Assembly: GCF_947172395.1 (NCBI RefSeq) | Contig: NC_069109.1 | Location: forward strand, 6,023,163 to 6,087,162 | DNA from: Bicyclus anynana | Taxonomy: Eukaryota; Arthropoda; Insecta; Lepidoptera; Nymphalidae | Reading direction: 5' to 3' | DNA length: 64,000 nucleotides | Shown: in pieces, positions 51,861 through 63,246 of the stretch | Numbering within the stretch: position 1 is the stretch's first letter | How the letters are laid out: every line of letters begins with the position of its first letter | Position numbers and translations under genes: made by a program | Notes under the pieces: generated by a model | Told to the model about the DNA's origin: nothing | Databases searched by the model: none | The model's input: the letters and a program-made list of their open reading frames with translations, nothing else

Positions 51861-52330
51861 AAAAAAATAAACGAATTTATTTAATTTACCGCACACAACA
51901 TTGACATGTTGCTTCCAACTACAGTGCTTGTCATATATGATTCCTAAGAATTTACTCATATCAGTTTCGCTAATATTTACATTATCGTATTGAACACTTA
52001 AAGGAGCCCTTTTATGAATGACAGGAGTGAAAATGCACAATTTTTATTCGTAAATTAACTTTTAAATAGTTTTGTCCCAAACATTCTATCACATTATTTA
52101 ATGCTTCATTTACAACTTGTTCATAATCAATGTTATTATTTTTTATTAGTATTATTGTATAATCTGCAAATAAAATGCAAGAATGAAATACACATTTTGG
52201 AAGATCGTTTATATAAATTAGAAACAAAAACGGACCCATCATACTGCCTTGTGGCACGCCGCTCTGAACTATTCTGAATTTAGATCTGAATTTGTTCTTA
52301 GCACGATTATTTCTTTTACATATTTCTCTG
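51861..52330 (-). mobile_element. LINE reverse transcriptase palm fragment
   Basis: Minus strand reads MPQGSMMGPFLFLIYINDLP and ILFADYTIIL, the block B/C region of a non-LTR RT. The catalytic ADD is changed to ADY. A second frame continues FLGIIYDKHCSWKQHVN. Inactive. Confidence 0.85.
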
Positions 52331-52349
52331 CGTGTGTGAAGTCTGCCAA

Positions 52350-52557
52350 GATGATGATGATGACGATGACGATGATGACGATGATGATGACGATGATGAC
52401 GATGACGATGATGATGACGATTATGATGATGACGATGAGGGTGATGATGATGATGATGACGATGACGATGATGACGATGATGATGACGATGATGACGTTG
52501 ACGATGATGATGACGATTATGATGATGACGATGAGGGTGATGATGATGATGATGATG
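52350..52557. repeat. (GATGAC)n microsatellite with internal duplication, gene E 3' flank
   Basis: GAT/GAC triplets with a roughly 97-bp segment containing GACGATTATGATGATGACGA and TGAGGGTGATG present twice. Open frames across it are artefacts. Confidence 0.95.
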
Positions 52558-53204
52558 GTATACAAGGTAATGAAATAAGAGTATTTATGATAATTAATAA
52601 TTTTTATTATAACACAATGTAAATGCATTTAAACAATAACATAATTTTAATTTAGAACAACATTTATAAATATAACACAGTGAACAAAAAAATATATTAT
52701 TTGATATTATTCATTATCCATAAAGAAGAATATTCGTTAATACAGCCGATCTGTTCGCATGTGCACAGTTTTATATATGTCTAAATATATCATGTATTTA
52801 ACAGCGAGTAAAGGCACTGAAATTATAGAAATGTCGCGTATGTGGTCATGTATAACTTGTGCGAATTTACTTAACACTTAGCTCGAATCTACCCTCAGGT
52901 TTCCCAGCGCGAGAGCGCTATGTCACCATTGCACGACCGAATTTCGGCTTCAGTCTCAGTTTCCACCGAAACCGAAACTAGAGAAGAAACTAAGTGGTAG
53001 TCAAATTTAAAATGTATTTGTAGTGCATCTTTACAAGTATTGATAACAGATGGCACCACCCACCGCATTGCATTGCGGTATAGTTTGTTTGAAGTGAGTT
53101 ATACATTTTCTATGAAATAGTACTTTATGATGACTTACTTTCATGTGCACTCCTTATAAGCATTACGCACTGTATCTATTGGGATGTTTCAGTAATTTAC
53201 TCGT
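52557..53204. repeat. 3'-flank block of gene E, duplicated at gene D
   Basis: Collinear with 37395-38390. Shared: GAATATTCGTTAATACAGCC, CATGTATTTAACAGCGAGTA and GATAACAGATGGCACCACCC. This copy lacks the SINE 3 insertion present in D. Confidence 0.7.
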
Positions 53205-53325
53205 CTAATAAACGTTTTATGTATTAACGAATAACTAAATTTACAGGCAAAGGCAGGCTAATTCCATTGGCATCGCTGATTCCGTGTAAGAGATTTTATC
53301 TTCGATGGTCCGGTTTGGGTGAATT
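53205..53325 (-). other. Gene E exon 3: predicted 3' UTR exon
   Basis: Acceptor TTATTTTCAG, then AATTCACCCAAACCGGACC, CACGGAATCAGCGATGCCAA, CCTGCCTTTGCCTGTAAATT and TAGTTATTCGTTAATACATA. Uninterrupted, unlike gene D. Cleavage site uncertain. Confidence 0.65.
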
Positions 53326-53426
53326 CTGAAAATAAACACACTCTTTACTCAATTTTTGGTCATTCTACCAGATAATGCAAGGAATTAGGTGTTTCTCTAT
53401 ATAGGAAACTCTAAATCTGAATTTTG

Positions 53427-53720
53427 ACGGCCTCCGTGGCGCAGTGGTATGCGCGGTGGATTTACAAGACAGAGGTCCTGGGTTCGATCCCCGGCTGGGC
53501 AGACTGAGATTTTCTTAATTTGTCCAGGTCTGGCTGGTGGGAGGCTTCGGCCGTGGCTAGTTACCACCCTACCGGCAAAGACGTACCGCCAAGCGATTTA
53601 GCGTAGATTTTCATCCTCCTCCTAACAAATTAGCCCGCTTCCATCTTAGACTGCATCATCACTTACCATCAGGTGAGATTGTAGTCAAGGGCTAACTTGT
53701 AAAGAATAAAAAAAAAATCT
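53427..53720 (+). mobile_element. SINE family 2 copy in gene E intron 2
   Basis: GACGGCCTCCGTGGCGCAGT head, box B GGGTTCGATCCCCGG, a 45-bp deletion after GATTTAGCG, and the CATCAGGTGAGATTGTAGTC tail with poly(A). Confidence 0.88.
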
Positions 53721-53794
53721 AACGCTTCAACAACAAAGGTAGCAAAAAGAAGGCCCCCGTTTTAACAATGGAAAGCCACGTTGTCAATTATTAA

Positions 53795-54130
53795 ACAAAC
53801 AAACTCTTCAGCTTTATAATATTAGTATAAATATATTGATGACGATGATGATAGAGCCGTGATAGCCCAGTGGATATGACCTCTGCCTCTGATTCCGGAG
53901 GGTGTGGGTTCGAATTCGGTCCAGGGCATGCACCTCTAACTTTTCAGTTGTGTGCATTTTGATAAATTAAATATCACGTGTCTCAAACCGTGAAGGAAAA
54001 CATCGTGAGGAAACCTGCATACCAGAGAATTATCTCAATTCTCTGCGTGTGTGAAGTCTGCCAATTGGGCCAGCGTTGTGGACTCTCTCCCCTCTCATTC
54101 TGAGAGGAGACTCGAGCTTAGCAGCAGCGC
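53795..54130 (+). mobile_element. Helitron scrap and SINE family 1 copy
   Basis: 53795-53835 is a Helitron end (TTATAATATTAGTATA). 53853-54130 is SINE 1 (GAGCCGTGATAGCCCAGTGG to GGAGACTCGAGCTTAGCAG) with a deletion near CTGCCAATTGGGCC. Confidence 0.78.
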
Positions 54131-54179
54131 CGGCCCGAAGTAAATTTAAATGGAGCGAGATCCAATTATGGCGGCGCGT

Positions 54180-54800
54180 TTGCTGTTAATAATATGCAGA
54201 TACCTATACCAAATTATGAGTGTAAAGTAAGAATGGAACGCGAAATTCTTGACAATCTTGACCATCTCGGGCGACAAATTGAAAATCAGGCGCAGTACCT
54301 ACCGCTCTTATCAAGGTTTTTTGTTTTTGGTTTTTTATTTTGTGTTTTATTATATGAATTTTTATTTTTGAATGTATTTAAAGTATTTTGATTAGTTGTT
54401 TAGTTTGTAATTATAACTGACTGTGATGTCACCCGGGTCTCAGCTGAAAATCAGCGCCGAGCATTGCTTTTTAGCGATGATCGGCTAATGCTGAGCTGTA
54501 AACCCTTTCTGTTTGGTGTCACAGACAGTCATGTAATATCTATGACTAGCTGACGCCGCGCGGTTTCACCCGCATGGTTCCCGTTCCCGAAGGAATATAG
54601 AGATAATATATAGCCTATAGCCTTCCTTGATAAATGGGCTATCTAACACTGAAAGAATTTTTCAAATCGTACCAGTAGTTCCTGAGATTAGCGTGTTCAA
54701 AGAAACAAACTCTTCAGCTTTATAATATTAGTATAGATAGGATGTACTGTTTGTGACACTAACAAGTGAATAAACTTATTTTCTTTCTTTCTTCTTTCTT
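54180..54800 (+). mobile_element. Retroposon with (CTTT)n tail, split by a Helitron
   Basis: GGTCTCAGCTGAAAATCAGC and GTGTCACAGACAGTCATGTA lead up to 54545. 54550-54738 is a reversed Helitron (GCCGCGCGGTTTCACCCGCA to TAATATTAGTATAGATA). The retroposon resumes GTGACACTAACAAGTGAATA and ends in TTTCTTTCTTTC. It abuts gene E exon 2. Confidence 0.65.
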
Positions 54801-54873
54801 TTTCAGTGAGCCGATTATGGGTTGATAATGGTGATTATGATAAGTACTCACTTTACGCTGAATATTCTCAGAT

Positions 54874-57671
54874 TTAGGCGGTCGTTGCAGCTCCATCTCC
54901 AACACTAACAGTAATTTTAATGGACAGCAATTTGTGGATTTCATCAAGAAGAGTTTTCAACAATGCACTCAAGCTGTCAACCAAATTCTTGAGTATTGGG
55001 GAATCGAAAATTTGCTTGAGTACAGCAGACAATTTATCAAATAGACCATCTAAGTCTTGTTTCACTTCATCTAAAACAGCTGTAGTTGTGCTTGCTAAAA
55101 GCTCGGTCAGTTTTTTAACAATTTGATCCAAAGTGTCCAACAACTCTTTGACGAGTGCCTTGACTTCATCGGTTACACCTTTGAGATCTTTGAACAGTTG
55201 CTCTAAAGCCTTGCGTAGGGTTGCAAGAGCCTCTTTAAGGGCGTCAACGATTACTTGTCCCTCTGCTTTTACACCGTTTAATAAATTTTCTAGCAGTGTT
55301 TTCAAGCTTTCTACTACTTTTCCAAGACTGGCACCGAAGGTTGAGTACGCTGCCGCGTTGTTCGCAGCGTCGGTGATGGGAGCCCACTGGGGCACCACTT
55401 GGGGCAGTAGTGTGGCGAAAAGGGCCTGAAAAAAACAAAAAACAAATCAATCAAGTCATTTTTAAGCTCTTGCTTAGCTTCGCGGGCTTTGAGCGCGGGG
55501 ACTGTATCAAGAAATTCCGTAACGAATAAACCTAACACCCAAGCCGTGCATCAAGTGGACGGCCTCCGTGGCGCAGTGGTATGCGCGGTGGATTTACAAG
55601 ACGGAGGTCCTGGGTTCAATCCCCGGCTGGGCAGATTTTCTTAATTTGTCTAGGTTTGCCTGGTGGGACGCTTCGACCGTGGCTAGTTACCACCCTACCG
55701 GCAAAACTGTACCGCCAAGCGATTTAGCGTTCCGGTACGATGCCGTGTAGAAACCGAAAGGGGTGCGGATTTTCATCCTCCTCCTAAAAAGTTAGCCCGC
55801 TTCCATCTTAGACTACATCATCACTTATCATCAGGTGAGATTGTAGTTAAGGGTTAACTTGTAAAAAATAAAAAAAAAGTAAAGCCTCAAACTGTAAGAG
55901 CGGTTGGACACATCGCCGAGGGGTGGTGGTTCGATCCCCGCCCCGTTGGTCTATTGTCGTACCCACTCCTAGCACAGTCTTTTAAAAGATATGGCAAATA
56001 TTATTTAAAAAAAATAATAAAAAAAAAGTTAACACATTTCGAAATTATTCGAACAGAATACAGAGTTCGATTCCAGAAAAACGGCAATTTTTTTCCTAAA
56101 GAAAAAAAAATACTGCATAAGTAAAAAAAATAAACAATTATAATTGCGAAAGTTGATAAAAAATGGTATGCAATAGAATAACCGTATTTTTTTACATCTT
56201 AATGGACATGTTAATCATCACCATCATCATGTCAGCCGATGGAGTCCACTGCAGGACATAGGCCTTTTATAGGCACTTCCAACTTTTTTTAAAAGTCATG
56301 TTTTTTTATGTTATTTAAAATCAGAAATGTTTTGGTGCGGGCACAAAATGATTTATATTGTTAGAAAATATCTGTGCTAAAAATAATTTAAAAGTACTTC
56401 CGACTTCTAAAAATACAACCGTATGCAGAAAACTAATAAGTGAAAGAAAATATAATAATATTTTCTATCTATTTATAACTTTGATGGCGGTGCCAATGGT
56501 CCAATTAATGGGCTGACAATCAGTCATCTAACGTTTTCCCAGCTTCAAGTTTCAAATTGATTTTTCATATTTTTATGAGACTATCTTCTGAATATATGCC
56601 TTTGTAATAAAAAAAGAATTATCAAAATCGGACCACTCAATAAAAAGTTATACTTGGTTTTACACTAAAATTAATGGGTAAACAATCAATCGTCCCCTAT
56701 TTTCGTAATGTAAAACCAAGCATAACTTTTTATTAAGTGGTCCGATTTTGATAATCCTTTTTTTTTATATTAAAAGGTATATTTCGTACATGGTTTTATA
56801 TACATTAAAAAATCAATCTCAACTCTAAGAGTAAGAAAACAAGGGATGATTGATTGTTTACCCTTTAATTTTAGTGTAAAAACAAGCATAACTTTTTATC
56901 AAGTAGTCCGATTTTAATAATTCTCTTTAAATAGAAAGGGTATATTCCGACAATGGTCCATTTAAATTTTAAAAAACAATTTCAACCCTAAGGGTAGGAA
57001 AACATAAGATGACTGATTGTTTTCCCATTAACTGTATTGTTAAACTATGCGTAACTTGTTACGGAATGGTCCGATTTCGATAATTCTTTATTGATTGTAA
57101 AGAGTAGGTTAGTAAGTAGTCCCATATAAATTTGAAAAAACAATTCCAATCCCAAAGGTAGAAAAACAGGGTACGATTGTTTGTCTATCCATTAATTGTA
57201 CCATTGGCACCGGCTTCAAAGTAATCAATAGATAGATAATATTATTATGTTTTCTTTTCTTTTTAGTTTCCCGCATGAGTTTAATTTTTTTTAAATATTC
57301 CATCCCCACTCCAAAAGGTTTCTGATTTCAAATAATATCTAAAAACAAACTTGACAAAAAAAAACATCAAAATCAGAGCTGTTTCAGAGGAGGTCGGGGG
57401 TAAATGCTCTGTTGATTCGACTAACAGTAGAATGCTTGAAGAAGAAGAACTATTTATAGGTCAAATGACCTACGTTATTTGAAGTCGGTTAACACGTTCG
57501 CTGCGATACGAGGTAAATTGACTTCGCACTTCAAGAGTTACTAGGTCGATGGACCTCGTACCACACAAAGTTATGAGGTCAAAAAACCTCGTACAGCACC
57601 AGAGGAAAGTACAGAAAAATCAACGTTAACAAAGTACTCACCACGAAGCCAAAAGCGAAGATGCCTTTCAT
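54874..57671 (-). CDS. Gene E: secreted helical protein paralogue (193 aa, two coding exons)
   Basis: Coding exons are 57642-57671 (MKGIFAFGFV, donor GTGAG) and 54874-55425 (acceptor TTTTTTTCAG, then ALFATLLPQVVPQWAP). The mature chain contains no cysteine or sequon and shows regular heptads, for example ALKEALATLRKALEQLF near residues 75-91 and LLDTLDQIVKKLTELLA near 108-124, as expected for a helical bundle or surface-active apolipoprotein-like fold. It is the closest match to gene C across the whole length. Intron 1 is 2.2 kb. A donor 22 nt after the TAA leads to exon 3 at 53325. Function unknown; lipid or particle binding is only a guess from helix amphipathicity. Confidence 0.85.
55559..55880 (+). 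mobile_element. SINE family 2 copy in gene E intron 1
   Basis: Head GACGGCCTCCGTGGCGCAGT, box B GGGTTCAATCCCCGG, GATTTAGCGTTCCGGTACGA, tail CATCAGGTGAGATTGTAG and poly(A). Full length. Confidence 0.88.
55885..56015 (+). mobile_element. SINE family 3 copy, directly behind SINE 2
   Basis: CTCAAACTGTAAGAGCGGTT, box B GGTGGTTCGATCCCCG, GTCGTACCCACTCCTAGCAC. It appears to have landed in the SINE 2 poly(A) tail. Confidence 0.75.
56016..56482. other. AT-rich interval with an RTE scrap
   Basis: 56215-56275 has CATCACCATCATCATGTCAG and AGGACATAGGCC, the 3' tail of an RTE element. Otherwise unrecognised. Confidence 0.45.
56483..57218. mobile_element. TIR element with internal 185-bp tandem/inverted units, gene E intron 1
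   Basis: Ends GCGGTGCCAATGGTCCAATT and AATTGTACCATTGGCACCGG. Inside, a unit containing AAGCATAACTTTTTATTAAG and TGGTCCGATTTTGATAAT recurs three times directly (from 56709, 56880, 57045) and once inverted (56615-56660). Confidence 0.75.
57493..57625. mobile_element. piggyBac-like MITE, truncated copy 3, next to the gene E donor
   Basis: TTAA at 57489-57492, end CACGTTCGCTGCG, degenerate palindromes ACTAGGTCGATGGACCTCGT and TATGAGGTCAAAAAACCTCG. The right terminus is lost but a TTAA is at 57626-57629, 13 bp from the end of exon 1. Confidence 0.7.
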
Positions 57672-57785
57672 CTTGATGTGTAGCTAGTAGTAGATCTGGT
57701 CGACTATACAAAATACAGTCGCCACATCCGCCATTTATACTAAACCGTACAATAGGTTGTCAGTGAAAAAATCTGTACAAATATT
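57672..57785 (-). promoter_or_regulatory. Gene E core promoter and proximal elements
   Basis: TATAAATGG at 57731-57739, CCTATTGTACGG adjacent, AATATTTGTACA at 57774-57785 (35 bp above the TATA box). The C to T change keeps an RYMAAYA match (ACAAATA) but removes the overlapping octamer-like ATTTGCA. Confidence 0.7.
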
Positions 57786-57839
57786 GAGTTTTAATTTACG
57801 TAGTTTTTTCAATAACACGTTTTGTTTGTATTATTCAGG

Positions 57840-58600
57840 GATGGGTTACTTGGAAAATTTAAAAATTATAATTTTGACCTATTAAACGGTAGGTATAATT
57901 CATAATTCTTTATTTGCAAATTGTTAAATACAGATCTTGGTACAATAAATGTTGGAATACAATTTGCTACAAAATAGCATGCAATTTTTTTTAAAAATAA
58001 TCTTATAACTAAATTACATTGTTTAAAATACACAATAATTATTGAACTTAATGACTATACTATATTTTTATTATTTACATAATATTATTATTTTTTTATA
58101 CGGTTTAGTATTTTAGCAGAGTCGGAAGTGATTACAAAATAAGAAAACTAATGTCAAACAAAGGTTATGATTCACAACAGACAAACTTAATTAACAAATC
58201 AAACTGTAACCAAAATAAGATCCTAGAATGGCAGACAATGACATTGAGTGAAGTCACGCAGTTGTGAACGATGTGTGTAGGGTTAAAGGATCCTTTGACT
58301 GTTAACAAACACTCCCCTTTTACACTCAAGTCACTCTCCCCGCCTATCCCAAGTAACCCACAAAGAATTACACAACAAGAGATGTGTGTGGCGTATAGTT
58401 TGTTAGTACCCATATTCAGAATAGGAGCTACCACCACGCTGGCCTGGATCCGTACACGCAGAGGATTGAGAAAATTCTCAGGTATGCAGGTTTCCTCACG
58501 ATGTTTTCCTTCACCGTTTGAGACACGTGATATTTAATTTCCTAAACAGTATACCTCAACGATATTTTATACTGACAGCATCAGGGATTGGATTAAGGGA
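57840..58600. other. Gene-free upstream flank of gene E
   Basis: AT-rich to 58110, then the dispersed repeat shared with 50870-51100 (58130-58400), then a reversed SINE 1 middle (58435-58545, GAGACACGTGATATTTAATT). No gene seen. Confidence 0.5.
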
Positions 58601-58604
58601 CCTT

Positions 58605-58845
58605 GATTTTTATTTTTTTTATTCTTTACAAGTTAGCCCTTGACTACAATCTCACCTGATGGTAATAATGCATGCAATATAAGATGGAAGCGGGCTAACT
58701 TGTCAGGAGGAGGATGAAAATCCACACCCCTTTCGGTTTGTACACGATATCGTACCGGGATGCTAAATCGCTTGGCGGTACGTCTTTGTCGGTAGGGTGG
58801 TAACTAGCCACGGCCAAAGCCTCCCATCAGCCAAAAAATCTCACT
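58605..58845 (-). mobile_element. SINE family 2 reversed copy
   Basis: TTCTTTACAAGTTAGCCCTT tail complement, GATATCGTACCGGGATGCTA, GTAACTAGCCACGGCCAAAG. The head is missing. Confidence 0.78.
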
Positions 58846-58974
58846 TTCATCGGGTTTTTTTGACAATATATCAACCATATCGTTATCAACCATATTTAGA
58901 ATAAGAGGAATTTGGCTAGCGTGATAGATTGAGAAAATTCTCAGATATGCAGGTTTCCTCACTACTGCTACCTT

Positions 58975-59442
58975 CTGATCAGTTTGAAGGTGGTACCAAG
59001 ACAGTGCCGACAGAGCCGTGATAGCCCAGTGGATATGACCTCTGCCTCCGATTCCGGAGGGTGTGGGATCGAATCCGGTCCGGGGCATGCACCTCCAACT
59101 TTTCAGTTGTGTGCATTTTAAGAAATTAAATATCACGTGTCTCAATCGGTGAAGGAAAACATCGTAAGGAAACCTGCATACCAGAGAATTATCTTAATTC
59201 TCTGCGTGTGTGAAGTCTGCCAATCCGCATTGGGCCAGCGTGGTGGACTATTGGCCTTATCCCTCTCATTCTGAGAGGAGACTCGAGCTCAGCAGTGAGC
59301 CGAATATGGGTTGATGACCAAGACAGTGATGATTTAATTCAAGCCGTTTAAATAACAACATTTCTGTGGTTCACTCAGAAACGACTTTAATTAAAACACG
59401 ACACTGGATTGGCACCGCCTTCATACTGATCAGAAGGTAGCA
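58975..59442 (+). mobile_element. SINE family 1 with 12-bp target duplications inside a foldback
   Basis: ACCAAGACAGTG at 58995-59006 and 59317-59328 flanks a 310-bp SINE (59007-59316), fixing the family's true ends. The host site is an inverted repeat: CTACCTTCTGATCAGT at 58976 and ACTGATCAGAAGGTAG near 59436. Confidence 0.9.
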
Positions 59443-60348
59443 CATATGTACGATGTTATTTTTTGCTTTTTAGTTTAGGTTAGGGCTAGGTTTAGGTTAA
59501 TTTTTGTGTTGGAAGTCGGTTGAATTCTTTTTAATGAAATTTTTATTTTTACATTTTTAGTGATAGCATACTCGTACCTACTGAGTGATAACAACAATCA
59601 ATAACCAATTAGCTGAAACGTTACTTTCTTATGATTAGTAAGTACCTATGTCCTACAATACAATCCTAATTTTGAAAATACTACCTTAACTCATGAGAGG
59701 AGACTCAAGCTCAGCAGTGAGCCGATGGGTTGATAACGAGCTTAACTCGTATATAAAATTTCACTCCCCCTTTATACACGTAATATTAATATCCAAAAAA
59801 ATGTGAAAGGTATCATAACCAATGAGAAGTTTTCTTAACCTCTGTTTCCATTTTTTTTTTTATTCTTTACAAGTTAGCCCTTGACTACAATCTCACCGGA
59901 TGGTAAGTGATGATGTAATCTAAGATGGAAGCGGGCTAGAAAAGCGGGAAAGAGGATTTTCGGTCCGACCTGTATGACAAACACTGTGATAACTCGGCTA
60001 ATATATATGATACCAATATAAAATATAGCCTATAGCACTCCTTGATAACGTAGCATTCTACTGGTGAAAGAATTTTTGAAATCGGACCAGTAGTTCCGAA
60101 GATTATACCTCTGTATAATATTAGTATAGATTATATAATTATATATATAATTAATTAAATAAATATATATAATATATACGTAAATATAATATTAAAATTT
60201 ACATATGTGTTACATAATATATACTAAAAAAATCTCGAAAAATAAAATATTTATATTTGAAATGGAAATAGATTTACTCTGGATTAACACATCCGAGGAG
60301 GCTCGTGCTCAACAGTGAGCCGAATATAGGTTGCTAATGAATGAAAAA
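59443..60348. other. Gene-free repeats
   Basis: SINE 1 scraps (59705-59735, 60295-60330), reversed SINE 2 tail (59860-59940), and a reversed Helitron-like piece 59945-60130 ending GTATAATATTAGTATAGA. Very AT-rich around 60130-60230. Confidence 0.55.
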
Positions 60349-60548
60349 TCTATACTAATACTATAAAGCTGAAGAGTTTGTTTGTTTAATTGATTCAACG
60401 CGCTAATCTCAGGAACTACAGGTCCGATTTGAAAATTACTTTCAGTGTTAGATAGCCCATTTATCGAGGAAGGCTATAGGCTATATATTATCCCCGTATT
60501 CCAACGGGAACGGGAACCACGCGGGTGAAACCACGCGGCGTCTACTAG
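60349..60548 (+). mobile_element. Helitron (Lep1-like), full-length short copy
   Basis: Starts TCTATACTAATACTATAAAG and ends CACGCGGGTGAAACCACGCG, GCGTCTACTAGT. 200 bp with both termini: TC at the 5' end, hairpin and CTAG at the 3' end. Confidence 0.85.
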
Positions 60549-60744
60549 TGTTAATTAAATATCCTTCTATAAGTTGAAAATTTTGGCAAAGCCCTGTTTA
60601 AAAAAGAACACCTATCCAAATATTCTATTGTACTTTCATTACGTATTATATAATTCCAATTTATATGCAAAAATGACACGTTTAAGGAAGAGTCAAAGAT
60701 GGGATTTTTGGATTTACTCGCGCGCGCGGAGGATTTTTTTTTTT

Positions 60745-61053
60745 TAATTATTCTTTACAAGTTAGCCCTTGACTACAATCTCACCTAATGGTAAGTGATG
60801 ATCCAAGATGGAAGCGGGCTAACTTGTTAGGAGGAGGATGAAAATCCACACCCCTTTCGGTTTCTATACGGCATCGTACCGGAACGCTAAATCGCTTGGC
60901 GGTATGTCGTTGCCGGTAGGGGGGTAACTAGCCACGGCCGAAGCCTCCCACCAGCCAGACCTGGACAAATTGAGAAAATCTCAATATGTCCAGCCGGGGA
61001 TCGAACCCTCCGTTTTGTAAATCCACCGTGCTTACCACTGCGCCACGGAGGCT
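60745..61053 (-). mobile_element. SINE family 2 reversed copy
   Basis: From TTCTTTACAAGTTAGCCCTT to GCGCCACGGAGGCTGTC; box B complement GGGGATCGAACC with a small deletion. Nearly full length. Confidence 0.85.
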
Positions 61054-61229
61054 GTCAAATTGGATGCCTTGCATGCTGTTGAGTACCTTCACCGAGTACA
61101 CCCTTGACGCTGTACGATAAGTAGGTACAACCCAAAAAATCCAACTTCAGACATTCTTAACCAGCATCAGGGATTGGAATCAAAAAAGTGTTCAAAACAG
61201 CCAATAAAAACACCCGGAATTGAATGGGG

Positions 61230-61732
61230 ATGATGACTAGGTTTGAATATATTGATGTTTATAATACATTCGGGTAAATAAGGTCAATGTTAACCAATTT
61301 ATACAAAAAAAGCAAAGATTGTCTAGATATTTGCAAAGTAAATAAGATTATAAAATTTCAAAATCTATTATTTTTTTTTATCGTAATTAGATGGAAATTC
61401 ATACAGTTTTAGCTTCCTTACAATAAATCTGACATTTTTCAATAAATGAACTATAAACATAAACGCACAAATAACAAAGATATTAGTGATTTTGTTAGAA
61501 CGCCCATACAAACCTAACGATCAGCGAGCCAACGACGTCACTAGTTCGTGCCATTTTGTATGGAACGTTTTTCAGGGATCCGCGGCAGCGCCGCAAATCT
61601 GACTCTTTAAATCCCTGCAGCTCCGAAAGTAATGATCGCAGATATCCTGTTACTTTTAGAAAATTGCTTTACTATTAGCATACTCTTAATTAATATATAA
61701 TTTAAAAAACTGTCATCATCCCTATTCATATC
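61230..61732. mobile_element. TA-MITE family, long copy
   Basis: Left GGGATGATGACTAGGTTTGA, right AAACTGTCATCATCCC then TA. Core CGCGGCAGCGCCGCAAATCT. Interior GGTCAATGTTAACCAATTTA distinguishes the 500-bp long form from the 310-bp form at 27388. Confidence 0.78.
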
Positions 61733-62415
61733 TGGTGTAAGCTGCCAATGTCATGTCAAATGCAAATGCCAATGTCATGTCAGCTGCTATTGTCAAATGT
61801 CAATAAGAAAAAGTTAAAAAGAAACATTAAATCGTAGACAGAGAAGCATTAAACAAAAAAATCCTTAAATTGCTTTTTAAAACGCCATAAACGAACGCGA
61901 AGATCACTGATAATCTGTCAGGGTGTGAGTTACAAGCATGTTGCCATGATAAAATTCTTAATGAATGTTGTCAGTTGAAAAAAATACATTTTATTTAATT
62001 AATTTAAAAAAATGCGGGTTCCAAATATTTTTTTATTTTGGGTTTCAAGCCCTGTATTTTATGTTATTTTAAGATAAAAATGATTTATTCTACTTAGTTG
62101 ACACTCGGAATAAAGGCCCATCCTCCATACAAAATTAGGACATGTCTTTTGCCGCCCTAGGCTGCAGTTTACTCAGGCTACTGGTAAATCCGACACTATT
62201 ATCAAGTCTAACAGGTTCCGGAGACGCTCGAGTGAATCCACACTGAGCATCACGGGCTCCTCTACTACATATTTGGCAACAGAACAATAGGTATTTTTTT
62301 TACAAAATGCGCAATAACTTCAATGTCACATTTAGACGCAGCTGTCAGCTGTGCAATCAAACGTTCTAGGTTCATGTCCCAGATCTAGTGCTCTTCGATT
62401 GGTCACAGATAATAT
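61733..62415. other. Gene-free interval
   Basis: Short direct repeats of AATGTCATGTCA near 61750-61800. No gene, RNA or known repeat that I can recognise. Confidence 0.4.
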
Positions 62416-62419
62416 AGAT

Positions 62420-62715
62420 ATTTTTTTTTAATTATTATTTACAAATTAGCCCTTGACTATGATGCTGATAATGCAGTCTAAGATGGAAGCGGGCTAATTT
62501 TTTAGGAGAAGGATAAAAATCCACACCCATTTTGGTTTCTACACGACATCGTACCGGAACGCTAAATCGCTTAAATGTCTTTGTCGGTAGGGTGGTAACT
62601 AACCACGGCCGAAGCCTCCCACCAGCCAGACCTGGACCAATTAAGAAAATCTCAATCGAACCCAGGACCTCCGTTTTGTAAATATGCGCATACCACTGCG
62701 TACCGAGGCCGTCAG
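62420..62715 (-). mobile_element. SINE family 2 reversed copy
   Basis: TTATTTACAAATTAGCCCTT, ATCGTACCGGAACGCTAAAT, GAAGCCTCCCACCAGCCAGA and TACCGAGGCCGTC. Box B partly deleted. Confidence 0.8.
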
Positions 62716-62739
62716 ATGCTAGTCTTCCGGTTTTTTATT

Positions 62740-63025
62740 TTTATTGAGAAAGAATACAATAAAGAACTTACGCTAACTCATCTTAATAACTATACAAATC
62801 ATGTCCACGTGGAATGGTGGCAAGAATACTGGCAGCATTTCCGCGCTGGACAGCCAGGCTGATCCTTTGCCTAAGCCAGCCCTTCTGTCACCAGTCGAGG
62901 CAACTAGCCGCGGTGAAATGATTCGGTGAAATTTTTTGGCACTGCGACTCCATGGCCCAAGGGTCTCCACGGCAAAACGTACAAATATGTAACTCTCTGT
63001 CAGAGAGGCATACTTGAGCCAACTA
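62740..63025 (-). mobile_element. LINE ORF C-terminal fragment, reversed copy
   Basis: Minus frame 62773-62970 has METLGPWSRSAKKFHRIISP and RLVASTGDRRAGLGK. Same repeat as 51425-51860. AATAAA-type tail near 62745. Confidence 0.7.
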
Positions 63026-63039
63026 TTGATTTTAGACTT

Positions 63040-63145
63040 AGAATAAAATATAGTAGGGGTAGGTTAGGGATAGGGTAGGGTTGGGTAGGGGTAGGTCGAT
63101 AGGGTACTGGGTAGTTGACCCAGCCCGCTAGTAATCTATATATGT
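63040..63145 (+). mobile_element. Helitron 3' end with GGGTAG run
   Basis: GTAGGGGTAGGTTAGGGATA and related units, then a degenerate terminus GACCCAGCCCGCTAGTAATC. Confidence 0.5.
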
Positions 63146-63246
63146 ATATATATACCTTATACTTATACTTATAATAAAACTGTAACAGGTCAAATTTTGT
63201 ACTTTGAAGATATTTTGAATTTTTTTATTGGAGGGCATTATACAAC

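Noticed and set aside
54874..55425. Assignment of the gene family to apolipophorin III
   Set aside because: Only size, secretion and helicity agree; I see no family-specific sequence match, so no gene symbol is given.
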